Below, in pieces: positions 1-9,127 of a DNA stretch of 57,184 nt (positions within the stretch are counted from its first letter, which is position 1; each line of letters starts with the position of its first letter). Under the pieces are notes generated by a model. The model was not told where the DNA came from and made no database searches. It saw only the letters and a program-made list of their open reading frames with translations. A program made the position numbers and the translations under genes. Source of the DNA: Halosimplex carlsbadense 2-9-1 (GTDB lineage Archaea; Halobacteriota; Halobacteria; Halobacteriales; Haloarculaceae); contig NZ_AOIU01000006.1 in assembly GCF_000337455.1 (NCBI RefSeq), positions 2,754 to 59,937 of the forward strand, given 5' to 3'.

Positions 1-929
<929 letters not shown>

Positions 930-1228
930 GTCCCCTGCAAAGCAGGGGGGTTAGGCGGGAACACACTCGATATGAGTGTGATCTCGATCGCTATCGTCAT
1001 CTAGCATCCGGCGACACGCAGTCACAGACCGAGTGTCACCGAACTACCAGGGCTAACATCAGATCCCATCTGTACGGCGGACCGCAGGGGTGGAATCCTC
1101 ATCTCCTTCGGACCTAGGTGTAGGTCGAGCAGGGTACATAACCCCTTCGACATCACCGTGGTCCGGGCGGCCGGGTTTCGTCGGCCCCGACCGGGCCGCG
1201 CTTGCAATCCATCCGAGTGCCCTGTTAC
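930..1228 (-). other. 16S rRNA 5' leader with stem-loops
   Basis: This is the transcribed leader between the proximal rRNA promoter and the 16S start; I see no coding potential. It holds two perfect stem-loops: CCCCTGC/GCAGGGG with an AAA loop at 932-948, and CACACTC/GAGTGTG with a GATAT loop at 962-980. In haloarchaea the leader pairs with sequence beyond the 16S 3' end to form a processing stem cut at bulge-helix-bulge motifs. The partner strand lies outside the window, so that pairing cannot be checked here. Confidence 0.75.
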
Positions 1229-1242
1229 ACTTAAGGGCGTCG
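1229..1242 (-). promoter_or_regulatory. rrn P2: rRNA operon promoter, proximal (box A CCTTAAGT type)
   Basis: On the minus strand the sequence reads CGACGCCCTTAAGT. It is followed by TGTAACAGGG, which resembles the characterised tandem promoters of haloarchaeal rRNA operons. It lies about 300 nt upstream of the 16S start. A near-identical box lies 160 bp further upstream. Confidence 0.85.
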
Positions 1243-1390
1243 GATCGATTTCCGTCGAAACCGCACGACGGGAACGGGATAGGTGTCCGACGACCGGCCG
1301 GGCGACCCGGCCGGCCGACGAGCGCATCCCGCGGCCCGGCGGGGGCGTGTGCCCCGCGCCGCTTCGTATCTATTCCGATGGGGGTGATTC

Positions 1391-1403
1391 ACTTAAGGCC
1401 GTC
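1391..1403 (-). promoter_or_regulatory. rrn P1: rRNA operon promoter, distal (box A CCTTAAGT type)
   Basis: On the minus strand TCGACGGCCTTAAGT is followed by GAATCACCCCC. The hexanucleotide core CTTAAG and the TCGACG-like upstream element match the proximal promoter at 1229-1242, so the operon has at least two tandem promoters. I saw no further copy upstream to 1720. Confidence 0.83.
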
Positions 1404-1719
1404 GAATCGGTCCCCGCCACGTCATGCGATTTCATGGGAAGAGGCCACACGAGCGCGGGGCGGCAAACGGCCACACCCGGGCCGACCCACAGTGACGGGA
1501 CGCGCGGCTGGTCGGTTCGGATGTCGCGTGGCAGGAGGGCGGCCAGTCATCCCGCGCGTCGCGCGCTCGGTGTGGCCGAGTGGGAGCCACGCGTCCGTGA
1601 GAGGGAGTGGCTCCCCTATGTAGTTCACGAACGCCGGGCGGCGACCCGCGGGTGGTGGTCCCGCGGCTTGGACGGGATCGGGCGTCGGGGGGTAGTCGGA
1701 GAGAACTGTTCGCGGCCGT
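1404..1719. other. Gene-free spacer with an inverted repeat
   Basis: No convincing ORF lies here. The spacer separates the MC1 gene from the rRNA promoters, all on the minus strand. It contains a perfect 9-bp inverted repeat GGGAGCCAC/GTGGCTCCC (arms 1582-1590 and 1607-1615, 16-nt loop), placed 105 bp beyond the MC1 stop codon, where it could help end that transcript. No U-run accompanies it, so terminator function is only a guess. Confidence 0.5.
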
Positions 1720-2067
1720 TCAAATATCGTCGAGGTGCTCGACGCCCTGTTTCGACACGTTCGCCTTCGTGATCTCGTCGACCTCGTTCATCCACACGTC
1801 CGAAGGATCCTCGGCGTCCCACTCGTTCATGTCGACGTCCGGCGGCGACTCCTTCCAGGACCACCCCTCGTAGATGTGGACCTTGTGCGTGCCCTTCTCC
1901 CGCAGGCGGATCGACTCACGCTCGGCCGCGTCCTCGCTGCTCGCCGGGTCGAGCCGCCGGGCCGCCTTCAGTGCCGCCTGCCGGGGGGTGCTCCCCGAAA
2001 AGACGCTGTCTTCCTCGCCGTTCTCCGTCCTGAGCGCGAAGTTGCGCTTGTCGCTGTCGGGTGCCAT
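1720..2067 (-). CDS. MC1 family non-histone chromosomal protein
   Basis: This 115-residue protein matches the MC1 family (methanogen chromosomal protein 1), small monomeric DNA-bending proteins that compact archaeal chromatin. The signature is the N-terminal RNFALRTENGEED strand followed by FSGSTPRQAALKAARR and LREKGTHKVHIYEGW. The family core is about 90 residues; here an acidic insertion (DPASSEDAAERES) and an acidic C-terminus fit a salt-in cytoplasm. An in-frame ATG at 2106 would add 13 residues but overlaps the TATA box, so I chose the ATG at 2067 (MAPDSDKRNF). It is transcribed toward the rRNA operon but separated from it by over 300 bp with separate promoters. Confidence 0.9.
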   Translation of the reverse strand: MAPDSDKRNFALRTENGEEDSVFSGSTPRQAALKAARRLDPASSEDAAERESIRLREKGTHKVHIYEGWSWKESPPDVDMNEWDAEDPSDVWMNEVDEITKANVSKQGVEHLDDI

Positions 2068-2105
2068 GAATTCGACCGCTCCATGCCAACCCAGCACATG
2101 ATTCA

Positions 2106-2116
2106 TTATAAATATA
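2106..2116 (-). promoter_or_regulatory. TATA box of the MC1 gene
   Basis: TATATTTATAA on the minus strand is 39 nt upstream of the chosen MC1 start. Transcription would begin near 2085, giving a short leader. This rules out the longer reading frame start at 2106. Confidence 0.75.
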
Positions 2117-2292
2117 CCCCCGGATCGGGGCGCGTGCTGGCGATTCGTTTATAAGATCGGCCGTTCGGGCGTCCGAGGAGGGGCGATTTTCTCCAGATTT
2201 CTGGCGCTAGCAGGGGGAATAAAACTCACGCGCACGGTCGGGAGTGCCTTCGAGCGCGATCGCCGGTCGGCCACGCGAGCGCGCACGGTAGA

Positions 2293-2302
2293 CTTAAGTG
2301 TA
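2293..2302 (+). promoter_or_regulatory. TATA box of the AbrB-like gene / pyrD transcript
   Basis: CTTAAGTGTA lies about 32-41 nt upstream of the ATG at 2334, which predicts a near-leaderless mRNA. The region 2122-2290 between this box and the divergent MC1 promoter shows no gene. Confidence 0.6.
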
Positions 2303-2333
2303 TCCTGCGGCGAAGGGCCGATAGGATAGCGCG

Positions 2334-2531
2334 ATGGTGCGAAAGAAGAAGCTCAGCCCGAGTGGCGCCAAAGACGAGGACGGCGAGTATCACAACGTCC
2401 ACATCAACATCCACGAGGACGAGCTGGCCGTCGCCGGCATGGAGATCGGCGACGAGGTGTTCGTCCGGGTCCGCGACAACAAGATCATCATTCAGAAGGC
2501 CGACCCGGACGACGTGGAACACGAGTTCTAG
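2334..2531 (+). CDS. Small AbrB/MazE-like swapped-hairpin protein
   Basis: This 65-residue protein begins with a basic MVRKKKLSPSG segment. Its core, VHINIHEDELAVAGMEIGDE followed by VFVRVRDNKIIIQK, fits the AbrB/MazE/SpoVT swapped-hairpin pattern (two beta hairpins around an 'L..G..GDEV' turn). Members are dimeric DNA-binding proteins, often antitoxins or transition-state regulators. No toxin gene follows; instead pyrD starts 43 bp downstream on the same strand, so it is probably co-transcribed with pyrD. The DNA target is unknown. Alternatively it is a structural homologue without DNA-binding function. Confidence 0.65.
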   Translation: MVRKKKLSPSGAKDEDGEYHNVHINIHEDELAVAGMEIGDEVFVRVRDNKIIIQKADPDDVEHEF

Positions 2532-2574
2532 CGCCCGGGTCGGTCCCGCCCCACACAGGGGGCGAACTCATCCT

Positions 2575-3630
2575 ATGAACGCGTACGATATCGCCAAGCC
2601 ACTGTTGTTCTCACTCCCCGCCGAGACCGCACACAGCCTCGGTCACGGCGTCGTCGGCCTCGCCGGCCGCGCGCCGATCGACCGCGCTCTCGGCCGGCAC
2701 TACACCGTCGACGACCCGCGACTGCGCGTCGACGCGCTCGAACAGTCGTTCCCCAACCCCGTCGGGGTGGCTGCGGGCTTCGACAAGAACGCCGAGGCAG
2801 TCCGCGGGCTGGCCGCGCTGGGCTTCGGCTTCGTCGAGGTCGGCGGCGTCACCGCCGTCCCCCAGTCGGGCAACCAGCGCCCGCGCATGTTCCGCCTGCG
2901 GGCCGACGACGCGGTCATCAACCGCATGGGCCTCAACAACGACGGCGCCGAGACCGTCGGCGAGCGCCTCGCCGACCTCGACGCGCCCGTCCCGGTCGGC
3001 GTCAACATCGCCAAGTCCGAACACGTCGACACCGCGGGCGCGCCCGCGGACTACCTCGCCACCTACGAGGAGGTCGCGGCCGGTGGCGACTTCTTCGTCG
3101 TCAACGTCTCCTGTCCGAACTCCCAGGGGTTCGAGGAGCTGCAGAACCGCGAGGCGATGAGCGACATCCTCACCGAGCTGCAGGACGCCGGCGCCGCGCC
3201 GCTTCTCATCAAGCTCTCGCCGGATCTGCCCGAACCCGCGGCCGCGGACACGCTCGATCTCGTGAGGGAACTCGGGCTCGACGGCGTGGTCGCGACCAAC
3301 ACCTCGACGGAGCGGCCCGACACCCTCCAGAGCCCAAACCGCGTCGAGACCGGCGGGCTCTCGGGCGCGCCCATCGAGGCGCGCGCGACGGAGATGACCC
3401 GCTTCGTCGCAGAGCGCGTCGACGTACCGGTGATCGGCGTCGGCGGCGTCGCCACCGCCGAGGACGCCTACCGGAAGATCCGCGCCGGCGCCTCGCTCGT
3501 CCAGCTGTACACCGCCTTCCTCTACCGCGGCCCGGCCATCGCTCGCGAGATCAACCTCGGTCTGCTCGAGTTGCTGGAGCGGGACGGCTTCGACTCCGTC
3601 GAGGCGGCCGTCGGCGCCGACCTGGACTGA
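2575..3630 (+). CDS. pyrD: Dihydroorotate dehydrogenase (quinone), class 2
   Basis: This 351-residue protein oxidises dihydroorotate to orotate in pyrimidine synthesis, passing electrons from FMN to quinone at the membrane. Class 2 features are an N-terminal helical extension (NAYDIAKPLLFSLPAETAH), the NPVGVAAGFDKNAE loop, FVEVGGVTAVPQ, the INRMGLNNDG stretch, the catalytic-serine region FVVNVSCPNSQG, LIKLSPDL, VATNTS and the FMN-phosphate loops VIGVGGV and GASLVQLYTA. The frame is open further upstream, but the ATG at 2575 matches the family N-terminus and follows the AbrB-like gene by 43 bp. Confidence 0.96.
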   Translation: MNAYDIAKPLLFSLPAETAHSLGHGVVGLAGRAPIDRALGRHYTVDDPRLRVDALEQSFPNPVGVAAGFDKNAEAVRGLAALGFGFVEVGGVTAVPQSGNQRPRMFRLRADDAVINRMGLNNDGAETVGERLADLDAPVPVGVNIAKSEHVDTAGAPADYLATYEEVAAGGDFFVVNVSCPNSQGFEELQNREAMSDILTELQDAGAAPLLIKLSPDLPEPAAADTLDLVRELGLDGVVATNTSTERPDTLQSPNRVETGGLSGAPIEARATEMTRFVAERVDVPVIGVGGVATAEDAYRKIRAGASLVQLYTAFLYRGPAIAREINLGLLELLERDGFDSVEAAVGADLD

Positions 3631-3669
3631 CCGCCGGGCCCGACGGAGCGGACGATGGAGCCGCCCGGG

Positions 3670-4464
3670 TCACTCGACATCTTTCCGCCGGAATATCGCG
3701 ACCGCGACGGCGACGAGCGCCAGCGTCGCGACGGCGAGGACCGCGGCGTCGCCGATGGCGTACTCGCTCTCCCGGAGGACGGCGTTGGGGTCGAGATACC
3801 GCGTGGGAGAGACGACGCCCACCGCCTCGAAGTCGGTGTCGGTGACGAGCGACTCGGCGAAAAAGAGGCCGACGAGGACGCCCGCGGCGACCCGCTGGGC
3901 GATCCCCGCGCGGTCGAAGACGACGGAGGTGACGAGCCCGATCCCGGCACAGGCGGTGAGATACGGCACCGAGAGGAGGTGGATCGCGGCCACGTCGACG
4001 GCGGGGACGGGGTAGCCCACGATTTCGGTGGCGACGACCACGACGACGGGGACGACCGTCGAGAGCGCGACCAGCGGGACGGCCAACGAGGCGAACGCTT
4101 CGAGGACGACGCGCGCGCGCGAGACCGGCAGCGAGAGGAGCATGTCCATGCGCTCGCGCTCCACGTCGGCGGCGATCAGCGACGCGCCGGCGTAGGCGAA
4201 GTAGATGCCGACGATCAGCAGCCAGCCGAAGGTGTACAGCTCCGAGGCGAGATACCCCTCCATGCTCGCCAGTGACTGGACGCCGAAGGCCTTCGAGAGC
4301 GCCTCGGGGTAGGCTTCGAGCAACTGGTCGATGTCGGCGCCGAGGCTCTCGGCGAACGTGGGGTAGACGAAGATGTAGAGGAGGGCGAACCCGCCGAGCG
4401 CGGCGGTCGCGGCGGCGGCGCCGCGGACCCGGTGGCGCCCCTCGTAGCGCGCGAGTTCAAGCAT
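3670..4464 (-). CDS. ABC-2 type transporter permease
   Basis: A 264-residue integral membrane protein with about six hydrophobic segments (for example GGFALLYIFVYPTF, WLLIVGIYFAYAGASLIAA and VPLVALSTVVPVVVVVATEI). The ERERMDMLLSLPVSR loop is typical of ABC-2 export permeases, with an interaction helix after it. It ends in a basic FRRKDVE tail. The start used (MLELARYEG) overlaps the ATPase stop codon by 8 nt; an ATG 12 nt upstream is also possible. It forms an exporter with the ATPase encoded immediately upstream. The substrate is unknown. Confidence 0.88.
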   Translation of the reverse strand: MLELARYEGRHRVRGAAAATAALGGFALLYIFVYPTFAESLGADIDQLLEAYPEALSKAFGVQSLASMEGYLASELYTFGWLLIVGIYFAYAGASLIAADVERERMDMLLSLPVSRARVVLEAFASLAVPLVALSTVVPVVVVVATEIVGYPVPAVDVAAIHLLSVPYLTACAGIGLVTSVVFDRAGIAQRVAAGVLVGLFFAESLVTDTDFEAVGVVSPTRYLDPNAVLRESEYAIGDAAVLAVATLALVAVAVAIFRRKDVE

Positions 4465-5452
4465 CGCTCCCCCCATAGAACCGCATGAACACCTCTTCGA
4501 GCGGCGCCTCTTCCACGTCGAGGTCGAGGAGTCGCCGCTCGCCCAGCGCCGCGATCAGCTCGTTGACGTCGCCGGTGAAGGTGAACGTGCACTCGGTGAC
4601 CGGGCCGTCGCTCGGGGTGCCCTCGGTCCCGTCGAGCGCGTCGACGTCGACGGATTCACCGGCGTCCGGGCCGGTCTCCGCTGGGTCGTCGGTTCGGCCG
4701 CCGTCGGTGGTGCTACAGGACACGTCGTGGACGCCGTCGAGGTCGAACGCGCGCGTACCCACGTCGCCCGCGACGCGCACGCGAACGAACTTGCCGGTGC
4801 GGTGGAGCAGGTCCTCGATCCGCTCGGTCGTGACGAGCCGGCCCTCGCGGATGATGCCCACGCGGTCGCAGACCCGGCGGACCTCGCTGAGGACGTGCGA
4901 GGAGAGGAAGACGGTCAACCCTCGTTCCTTTTCGGCCTCGACGAAGTCGTTGAACGCCCGCTGCATGAGCGGGTCGAGCCCGGAGGTGGGCTCGTCCATC
5001 ACGACCAGGTCGGGGTCGTGCATGAACGCCTGGACGAGCCCGAGCTTCTGGACGTTGCCCGTCGAGTAGTCCCGCACCGTCCGGTCGACCGGCGGGTCGA
5101 ACGTCTCCAGCAACTCCGCGCGGCGCTCGTCGCCCTTGATCGACGCGTGCAGGTCGAGGATCTCCCGGCCGGTCACCCCCTCGTCGAAGGCCGGGTTGGC
5201 GGGGAGGTAGCCGATCCGTCGCTTGGCAGCGATCAGGTCGGCCTCGTCGGTCACGTCGTGGCCGAGAACGGTCCCGCCGCCGCTGGTGGGCGCCTGGAAG
5301 CCCATCAGCGTCCGGATGGTCGTCGTCTTCCCGGCCCCGTTGGGCCCGAGGTAGCCGAACACCTCACCCTCCCCGACGGCGAACGTCACGTCGTCGTTGG
5401 CGAGGACCTCGCCGTAGTTCTTGGTGAGTCCCCGGACTTCGAGAGCGGACAT
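4457..5452 (-). CDS. ABC transporter ATP-binding protein
   Basis: This 331-residue ATPase powers the permease encoded after it. Visible motifs are Walker A GPNGAGKTTT, signature YSTGNVQKLGL (a variant of LSGGQ usual for ABC-2 drug/efflux ATPases), Walker B LVVMDEPTSGLDP and the switch histidine in LSSHVLSE. The nucleotide-binding domain is followed by a C-terminal extension (about residues 210-331) holding a long acidic, low-complexity insertion, probably a halophilic surface loop. The longer frame from 5479 overlaps a TATA-like ATTATTTGTG (5475-5484), so I start at MSALEV. Stop and next start overlap, indicating translational coupling. Confidence 0.93.
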   Translation of the reverse strand: MSALEVRGLTKNYGEVLANDDVTFAVGEGEVFGYLGPNGAGKTTTIRTLMGFQAPTSGGGTVLGHDVTDEADLIAAKRRIGYLPANPAFDEGVTGREILDLHASIKGDERRAELLETFDPPVDRTVRDYSTGNVQKLGLVQAFMHDPDLVVMDEPTSGLDPLMQRAFNDFVEAEKERGLTVFLSSHVLSEVRRVCDRVGIIREGRLVTTERIEDLLHRTGKFVRVRVAGDVGTRAFDLDGVHDVSCSTTDGGRTDDPAETGPDAGESVDVDALDGTEGTPSDGPVTECTFTFTGDVNELIAALGERRLLDLDVEEAPLEEVFMRFYGGSDA

Positions 5453-5538
5453 AGCCCGAACTGCGACGGGAGCGCACAAATAATCTCGCCGACGGTCCCG
5501 GCCGCGGGTTTATCCTTTCGCGAGTCCTACAGGAACCC

Positions 5539-5760
5539 ATGAGCGAGTCCGCCGAGATTGAGGAACCGAGCGCTCCGCGGAAAGTGCTCCGGACGGTCAC
5601 GCCGGGCTCGAAGACCCGACCGGACATGGAGATGGACTCTATCGGCTGGGCCCTCTTCCTCGGACTGGTGGTCCTGCTGGTCCCGTTGCTCCCGTTCATC
5701 GCGATCGTCTGGGGCCTCTCGAAGGCGCTGGACTTTCTCGCGCGCCAGCGCGGGGAGTGA
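5539..5760 (+). CDS. Small single-pass membrane protein
   Basis: A 73-residue protein with a polar N-terminus (about 35 residues) and one hydrophobic helix, WALFLGLVVLLVPLLPFIAI, ending in a basic tail. A TATA-like GTTTATCC at about 5508 sits 25-30 nt upstream of the ATG, predicting a leaderless message. It is divergent from the ABC exporter and convergent with the molybdenum hydroxylase large subunit. I do not recognise a function. Confidence 0.75.
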   Translation: MSESAEIEEPSAPRKVLRTVTPGSKTRPDMEMDSIGWALFLGLVVLLVPLLPFIAIVWGLSKALDFLARQRGE

Positions 5761-5787
5761 CCGTGCGAGCGCGCGGCCGAGAACGAG

Positions 5788-8142
5788 CTACTCTCGGGCG
5801 TCGCGGACCGCCGACCGGACGCGTTCCCCGGTGAGCGGCATGTCGACGTGGTCGATCCCGAGGGGCGCGAGCGCGTCGCAGACGGCGTTGACGACGGCGG
5901 GCGGCGCGGCGATCGTTCCCGCTTCGCCGATGCCCTTGACCCCGAGGTCGTTCGTGGGGCTGGGCGTGACGGTCGCCTCGGTCTCGATGTCGGGGACGTG
6001 GAAGGATCGCGGGACGGCGTAGTCGAGCATCGAGTCGGTCTCCAGGGAGCCGTCGTCGGCGTAGACGGCCGCTTCGTAGCGGGCCTGGCCGATGCCCTGG
6101 GCGACGCCGCCCTCGATTTGCCCCTCGACGATAGTCGGGTTGACCCGCTCGCCGCAGTCGTCGAGGGCGACGTAGCGCTCGATGTCGACCGCGCCGGTCT
6201 CCGGGTCGACCGCGACGGAGACGACGTGCGTGCCGAAGGTGTAGGCGGTCTCGTCCTGCTCGAAGAACGTCGTCGCTTCCAGGCCCGGGTCCATCCCCTC
6301 GGGGACGCCCCAGCCGTAGGCCGCCTCGGCCACGTCGGCGAAGGCGCGGGTCTCGGCGGTGTGGTCGGGCGCCGAGAAGGTGCCGTCGCGGTACTCGACG
6401 GCCGACTCGGGGGCGTCGAGCAGGTTCGCGGCCAGTTCGCGAGCGGTCTCGCGGACGGCGCGGGCGCTCTCGGCGACGGCGTTGCCGCCGGTGATGGTCG
6501 AGCGGCTGCCGAAGGTGCCGGTTCCCTGGGGGATGGCGTCGGAATCGCCCTCCCGCACGTCGATGGCGTCGTAGTCGACCCCCAACTCGTCGGCGACGAT
6601 CTGGGCGTATGTGGTGGCGTGGCCCTGGCCGTGAGAGTGGGTGCCCGCCGACACCGTGACCGTGCCGTCGGGGTGAGCGCGGACGACGCCGCTCTCCATG
6701 CCCCCGCCCGTCGATTCGACGTAACAGGCGAGGCCGACCCCGAGGTAGCGGCCGTCGTCGTCGCGGTCGGGCCGGTCGCGCAGGTCCGCCCAGCCGGCGG
6801 CGTCGAGCGCCTCGTCGAGCCCGCGTCCGTAGTCGCCGCTGTCGTAGGTGGCCCCGACGGCGGTCTCGTGGGGGAACTCGGCGATCTGGTTGCGCCGCCG
6901 GAGTTCGGCGGGGTCGACGCCGAGTTCGCGCGCGGCGGCGTCGACGAGGCGCTCGGCGACGTAGTTGGCCTCGGGCCGGCCGGCGCCGCGGTAGGAGTGG
7001 ATCGGCGCCGTGTTCGTGAAGACGGCGCGGGTCTCGCAGTGGATGGCGGGGATCGCGTACTGACTGGACAGCAGCGACCCGTACCAGCCGGGCATCCCGA
7101 GGCTGCCGCCGAGACCGTAGGCGCCGACGTTGGCGTCGGTCTCGACGGCCAGTCCCCGGATGGTCCCGTCGTCGTCGACCCCCAGCTCTGCGGTCGTGCG
7201 GTGGTCGCGGCCGTGGGCGCCCGCGAGGTAGTTCTCGCCCCGCGTCGCGGTCCACTTGACGGGGACGGCGAGGTCCATCGCGGCGAAGGCGGCGGCGGCC
7301 TCGCCGGGGTGATGGTGGCCCTTGTGGCCGAAACCGCCGCCGACGGAGGGCGCGACCACTCTGATGGCGCTCTCGGGTAGACCGAGCGTGGTCGAGAGCT
7401 TGCCGCGGTGGCCGTGGGGCGACTGGCTCGTCAGTTCGACGGTCAGGCGCTCGTCGCCGGCGTCCCAGCGGGCGACCGCGGCTCGCGGTTCGAGGGCCGT
7501 CGGAATCAGCCGGTTGTTCGTCAGGTCGCGTTCGACGGTGTGGTCGGCGTCGGCGAGCGCGTCGTCGGTCGCCTCGCGGTCGCCGAGTTCCGAGGTGGCG
7601 GCGACGTTGTCCGGGGCGTCCTCGTAGAGCGTCGGTGCGGCCTCGGCCCGGGCCTCGCGCTGGTCGACGACCGCGGGGCGCGAGTCGGCGGTGACTTCGA
7701 CCGCGTCGGCCGCGTCGCGTGCGCGGTAGCGGTCGTCGGCGACGACCGCGGCGATCGGCTGGCCCTGATAGCGGACGCGGTCGCGAGCGAGCACCGGGTG
7801 GCCCGGCGGGTCGCAGTCCAGTCCGTGCGTCGAGATGGGGAGCACGCCCGGCACGTCGGAGGCGGCGATATCGTCCCATGTGTACACCGCGAGCACGCCC
7901 TCCGTCGACTCGGCCGCGGCCGTGTCGACGGCCTCGATGTCGGCGTGGGCGGCCTCGCTCCGCGCGAAGGTGAGATACGCGAGGTCGGGGTGGTCGATGT
8001 CGTCGGTGAACGTCGCGTCGCCGGTCAGCAGCGCGGCGTCCTCCCGGCGGTCGACGCCCTCGCCGACCAGGGTGTCCGGGCCGTCGGCCGTCCCGGCGTC
8101 GCCCGCGTCCGCTGTCGGGTCCGCCTGCGCGTCGTCGGTCAT
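5788..8142 (-). CDS. Molybdenum hydroxylase large subunit (CoxL/xanthine dehydrogenase family)
   Basis: This 784-residue subunit binds the molybdopterin cofactor and carries the active site of a CO dehydrogenase / xanthine dehydrogenase-type enzyme. Landmarks are the N-terminal hammerhead domain (RREDAALLTGDATFTDDI), VGGGFGHKGH, the active-site loop SYRGAGRPEANY (near residue 385), and the VKGIGEAGT motif with the catalytic glutamate (near residue 737). The loop is SYRGAGR, not the AYXCSFR of true aerobic CO dehydrogenase (form I). It therefore belongs to the broad form II group and its substrate cannot be stated. No FeS or FAD subunit gene is adjacent; a matching pair lies at 29959-31393. 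Confidence 0.93.
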   Translation of the reverse strand: MTDDAQADPTADAGDAGTADGPDTLVGEGVDRREDAALLTGDATFTDDIDHPDLAYLTFARSEAAHADIEAVDTAAAESTEGVLAVYTWDDIAASDVPGVLPISTHGLDCDPPGHPVLARDRVRYQGQPIAAVVADDRYRARDAADAVEVTADSRPAVVDQREARAEAAPTLYEDAPDNVAATSELGDREATDDALADADHTVERDLTNNRLIPTALEPRAAVARWDAGDERLTVELTSQSPHGHRGKLSTTLGLPESAIRVVAPSVGGGFGHKGHHHPGEAAAAFAAMDLAVPVKWTATRGENYLAGAHGRDHRTTAELGVDDDGTIRGLAVETDANVGAYGLGGSLGMPGWYGSLLSSQYAIPAIHCETRAVFTNTAPIHSYRGAGRPEANYVAERLVDAAARELGVDPAELRRRNQIAEFPHETAVGATYDSGDYGRGLDEALDAAGWADLRDRPDRDDDGRYLGVGLACYVESTGGGMESGVVRAHPDGTVTVSAGTHSHGQGHATTYAQIVADELGVDYDAIDVREGDSDAIPQGTGTFGSRSTITGGNAVAESARAVRETARELAANLLDAPESAVEYRDGTFSAPDHTAETRAFADVAEAAYGWGVPEGMDPGLEATTFFEQDETAYTFGTHVVSVAVDPETGAVDIERYVALDDCGERVNPTIVEGQIEGGVAQGIGQARYEAAVYADDGSLETDSMLDYAVPRSFHVPDIETEATVTPSPTNDLGVKGIGEAGTIAAPPAVVNAVCDALAPLGIDHVDMPLTGERVRSAVRDARE

Positions 8143-8232
8143 GGAGAGAACGTGCGGCGACAGCGGCTAAACTGTTGTCCCGTGGTTCAGGCCGAGCGCG
8201 GTCGCGCTGCCGGGACCCGCCGGGTCGGCGGT

Positions 8233-8739
8233 TCAGCCCAGCGAGACGGAACTGACCGACTGCGAGCGCTCGGCGTCCCAGAACTGCAGGCGCTCGACGG
8301 TCCAGTCGACGGGGTCGAAGGGGGTGTCCCGGAGACCGGCCGCGCGTTCGACGGAGCCGCCGCGGGCGACGGTGACGTGGGGGGTGTAGTCGTCGCCTTC
8401 CACGTCGTCGACGGGATCGAAGCGGTCGCACAGGCGCTCGTGGAGCGCTTCGAGCCCGGGACTGTCGACGGCGAGGTAGACGACCGGTCCCTCGCCGCGG
8501 GGCACGTCCGTGAACACGTCGACGCCGGTGACCCGCACCTCGAAGGGGGGCTGGCCGCGGAGCGCCTCGCGAGCGCGGGCTTCGATCTCGTGGTAGACGG
8601 CGGCGTCGCCGCGGCCGAGGCGCTTGGCGACGAGAGTGTGCTCGCCGCGCTGGCGGAGTTCGGCGGTGCCGAGACGGGTGCCCAGGTCGCGGGCGAGCGC
8701 GGCGACCGTCCCGGGGACGGGAACGTTCAGACTGTACAC
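8233..8739 (-). CDS. 2H phosphoesterase superfamily protein (2'-5' RNA ligase/CPDase-like)
   Basis: The 168-residue protein has the two HxT/S catalytic motifs of the 2H superfamily: HTL at residues 34-36 and HVT at residues 121-123, about 87 residues apart as usual. Family members hydrolyse or form 2',5' or cyclic phosphodiester bonds in RNA or nucleotides. Length fits the family. It is 90 bp upstream of the CoxL-like gene on the same strand, a link I regard as accidental. The substrate is unknown. Confidence 0.82.
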   Translation of the reverse strand: MYSLNVPVPGTVAALARDLGTRLGTAELRQRGEHTLVAKRLGRGDAAVYHEIEARAREALRGQPPFEVRVTGVDVFTDVPRGEGPVVYLAVDSPGLEALHERLCDRFDPVDDVEGDDYTPHVTVARGGSVERAAGLRDTPFDPVDWTVERLQFWDAERSQSVSSVSLG

Positions 8740-8834
8740 GCTCCTCGGGAGGTGCCAGCGGCCGAAAAGACCGTCGTTCGCGGCGCTCGCAGCGCGGGTC
8801 GCGAGCCGCGGTCGCCCGCGGAGCCCGGCCTGGG

Positions 8835-9017
8835 TCAGATCCGGTCGAGCAGCCAGAGGACGATGAGGACGACGATCACCAGACCGAACAGCGACCGGAA
8901 GGGACCGAGCACGATATCGATGACGAGGTCGAGCACTTCCAGCGCGAGCCAGACGACGGCCAGCGCGAGCACGACCTTCAGCAGTGTCTCGACCTCGATA
9001 TCAGCCCGTGTGTCCAT
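8835..9017 (-). CDS. Small two-helix membrane protein
   Basis: A 60-residue protein starting MDTRADIEVETLL, with hydrophobic segments VVLALAVVWLALEVLDLVI and LVIVVLIVLWLL and a C-terminal DRI. I have seen proteins of this pattern annotated as haloarchaeal conserved hypothetical membrane proteins. An upstream in-frame ATG would add 32 low-complexity residues and is rejected. Function is unknown. Confidence 0.75.
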   Translation of the reverse strand: MDTRADIEVETLLKVVLALAVVWLALEVLDLVIDIVLGPFRSLFGLVIVVLIVLWLLDRI

Positions 9018-9127
9018 GGCCGCCACGTGGGGAGCACCCGGCAAATGCCTTGGGCCACCTGTCACTCGAAGCGAGCGCGCACGCGACCACGAAAGACTTT
9101 CCGCCGTTCGCACCGACGCGATTGACG

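Noticed and set aside
5696..8431. A 911-codon open frame on the minus strand, overlapping the molybdenum hydroxylase gene in another frame
   Set aside because: It is arginine-rich low-complexity text produced by high third-position G+C; the other frame has clear family motifs.
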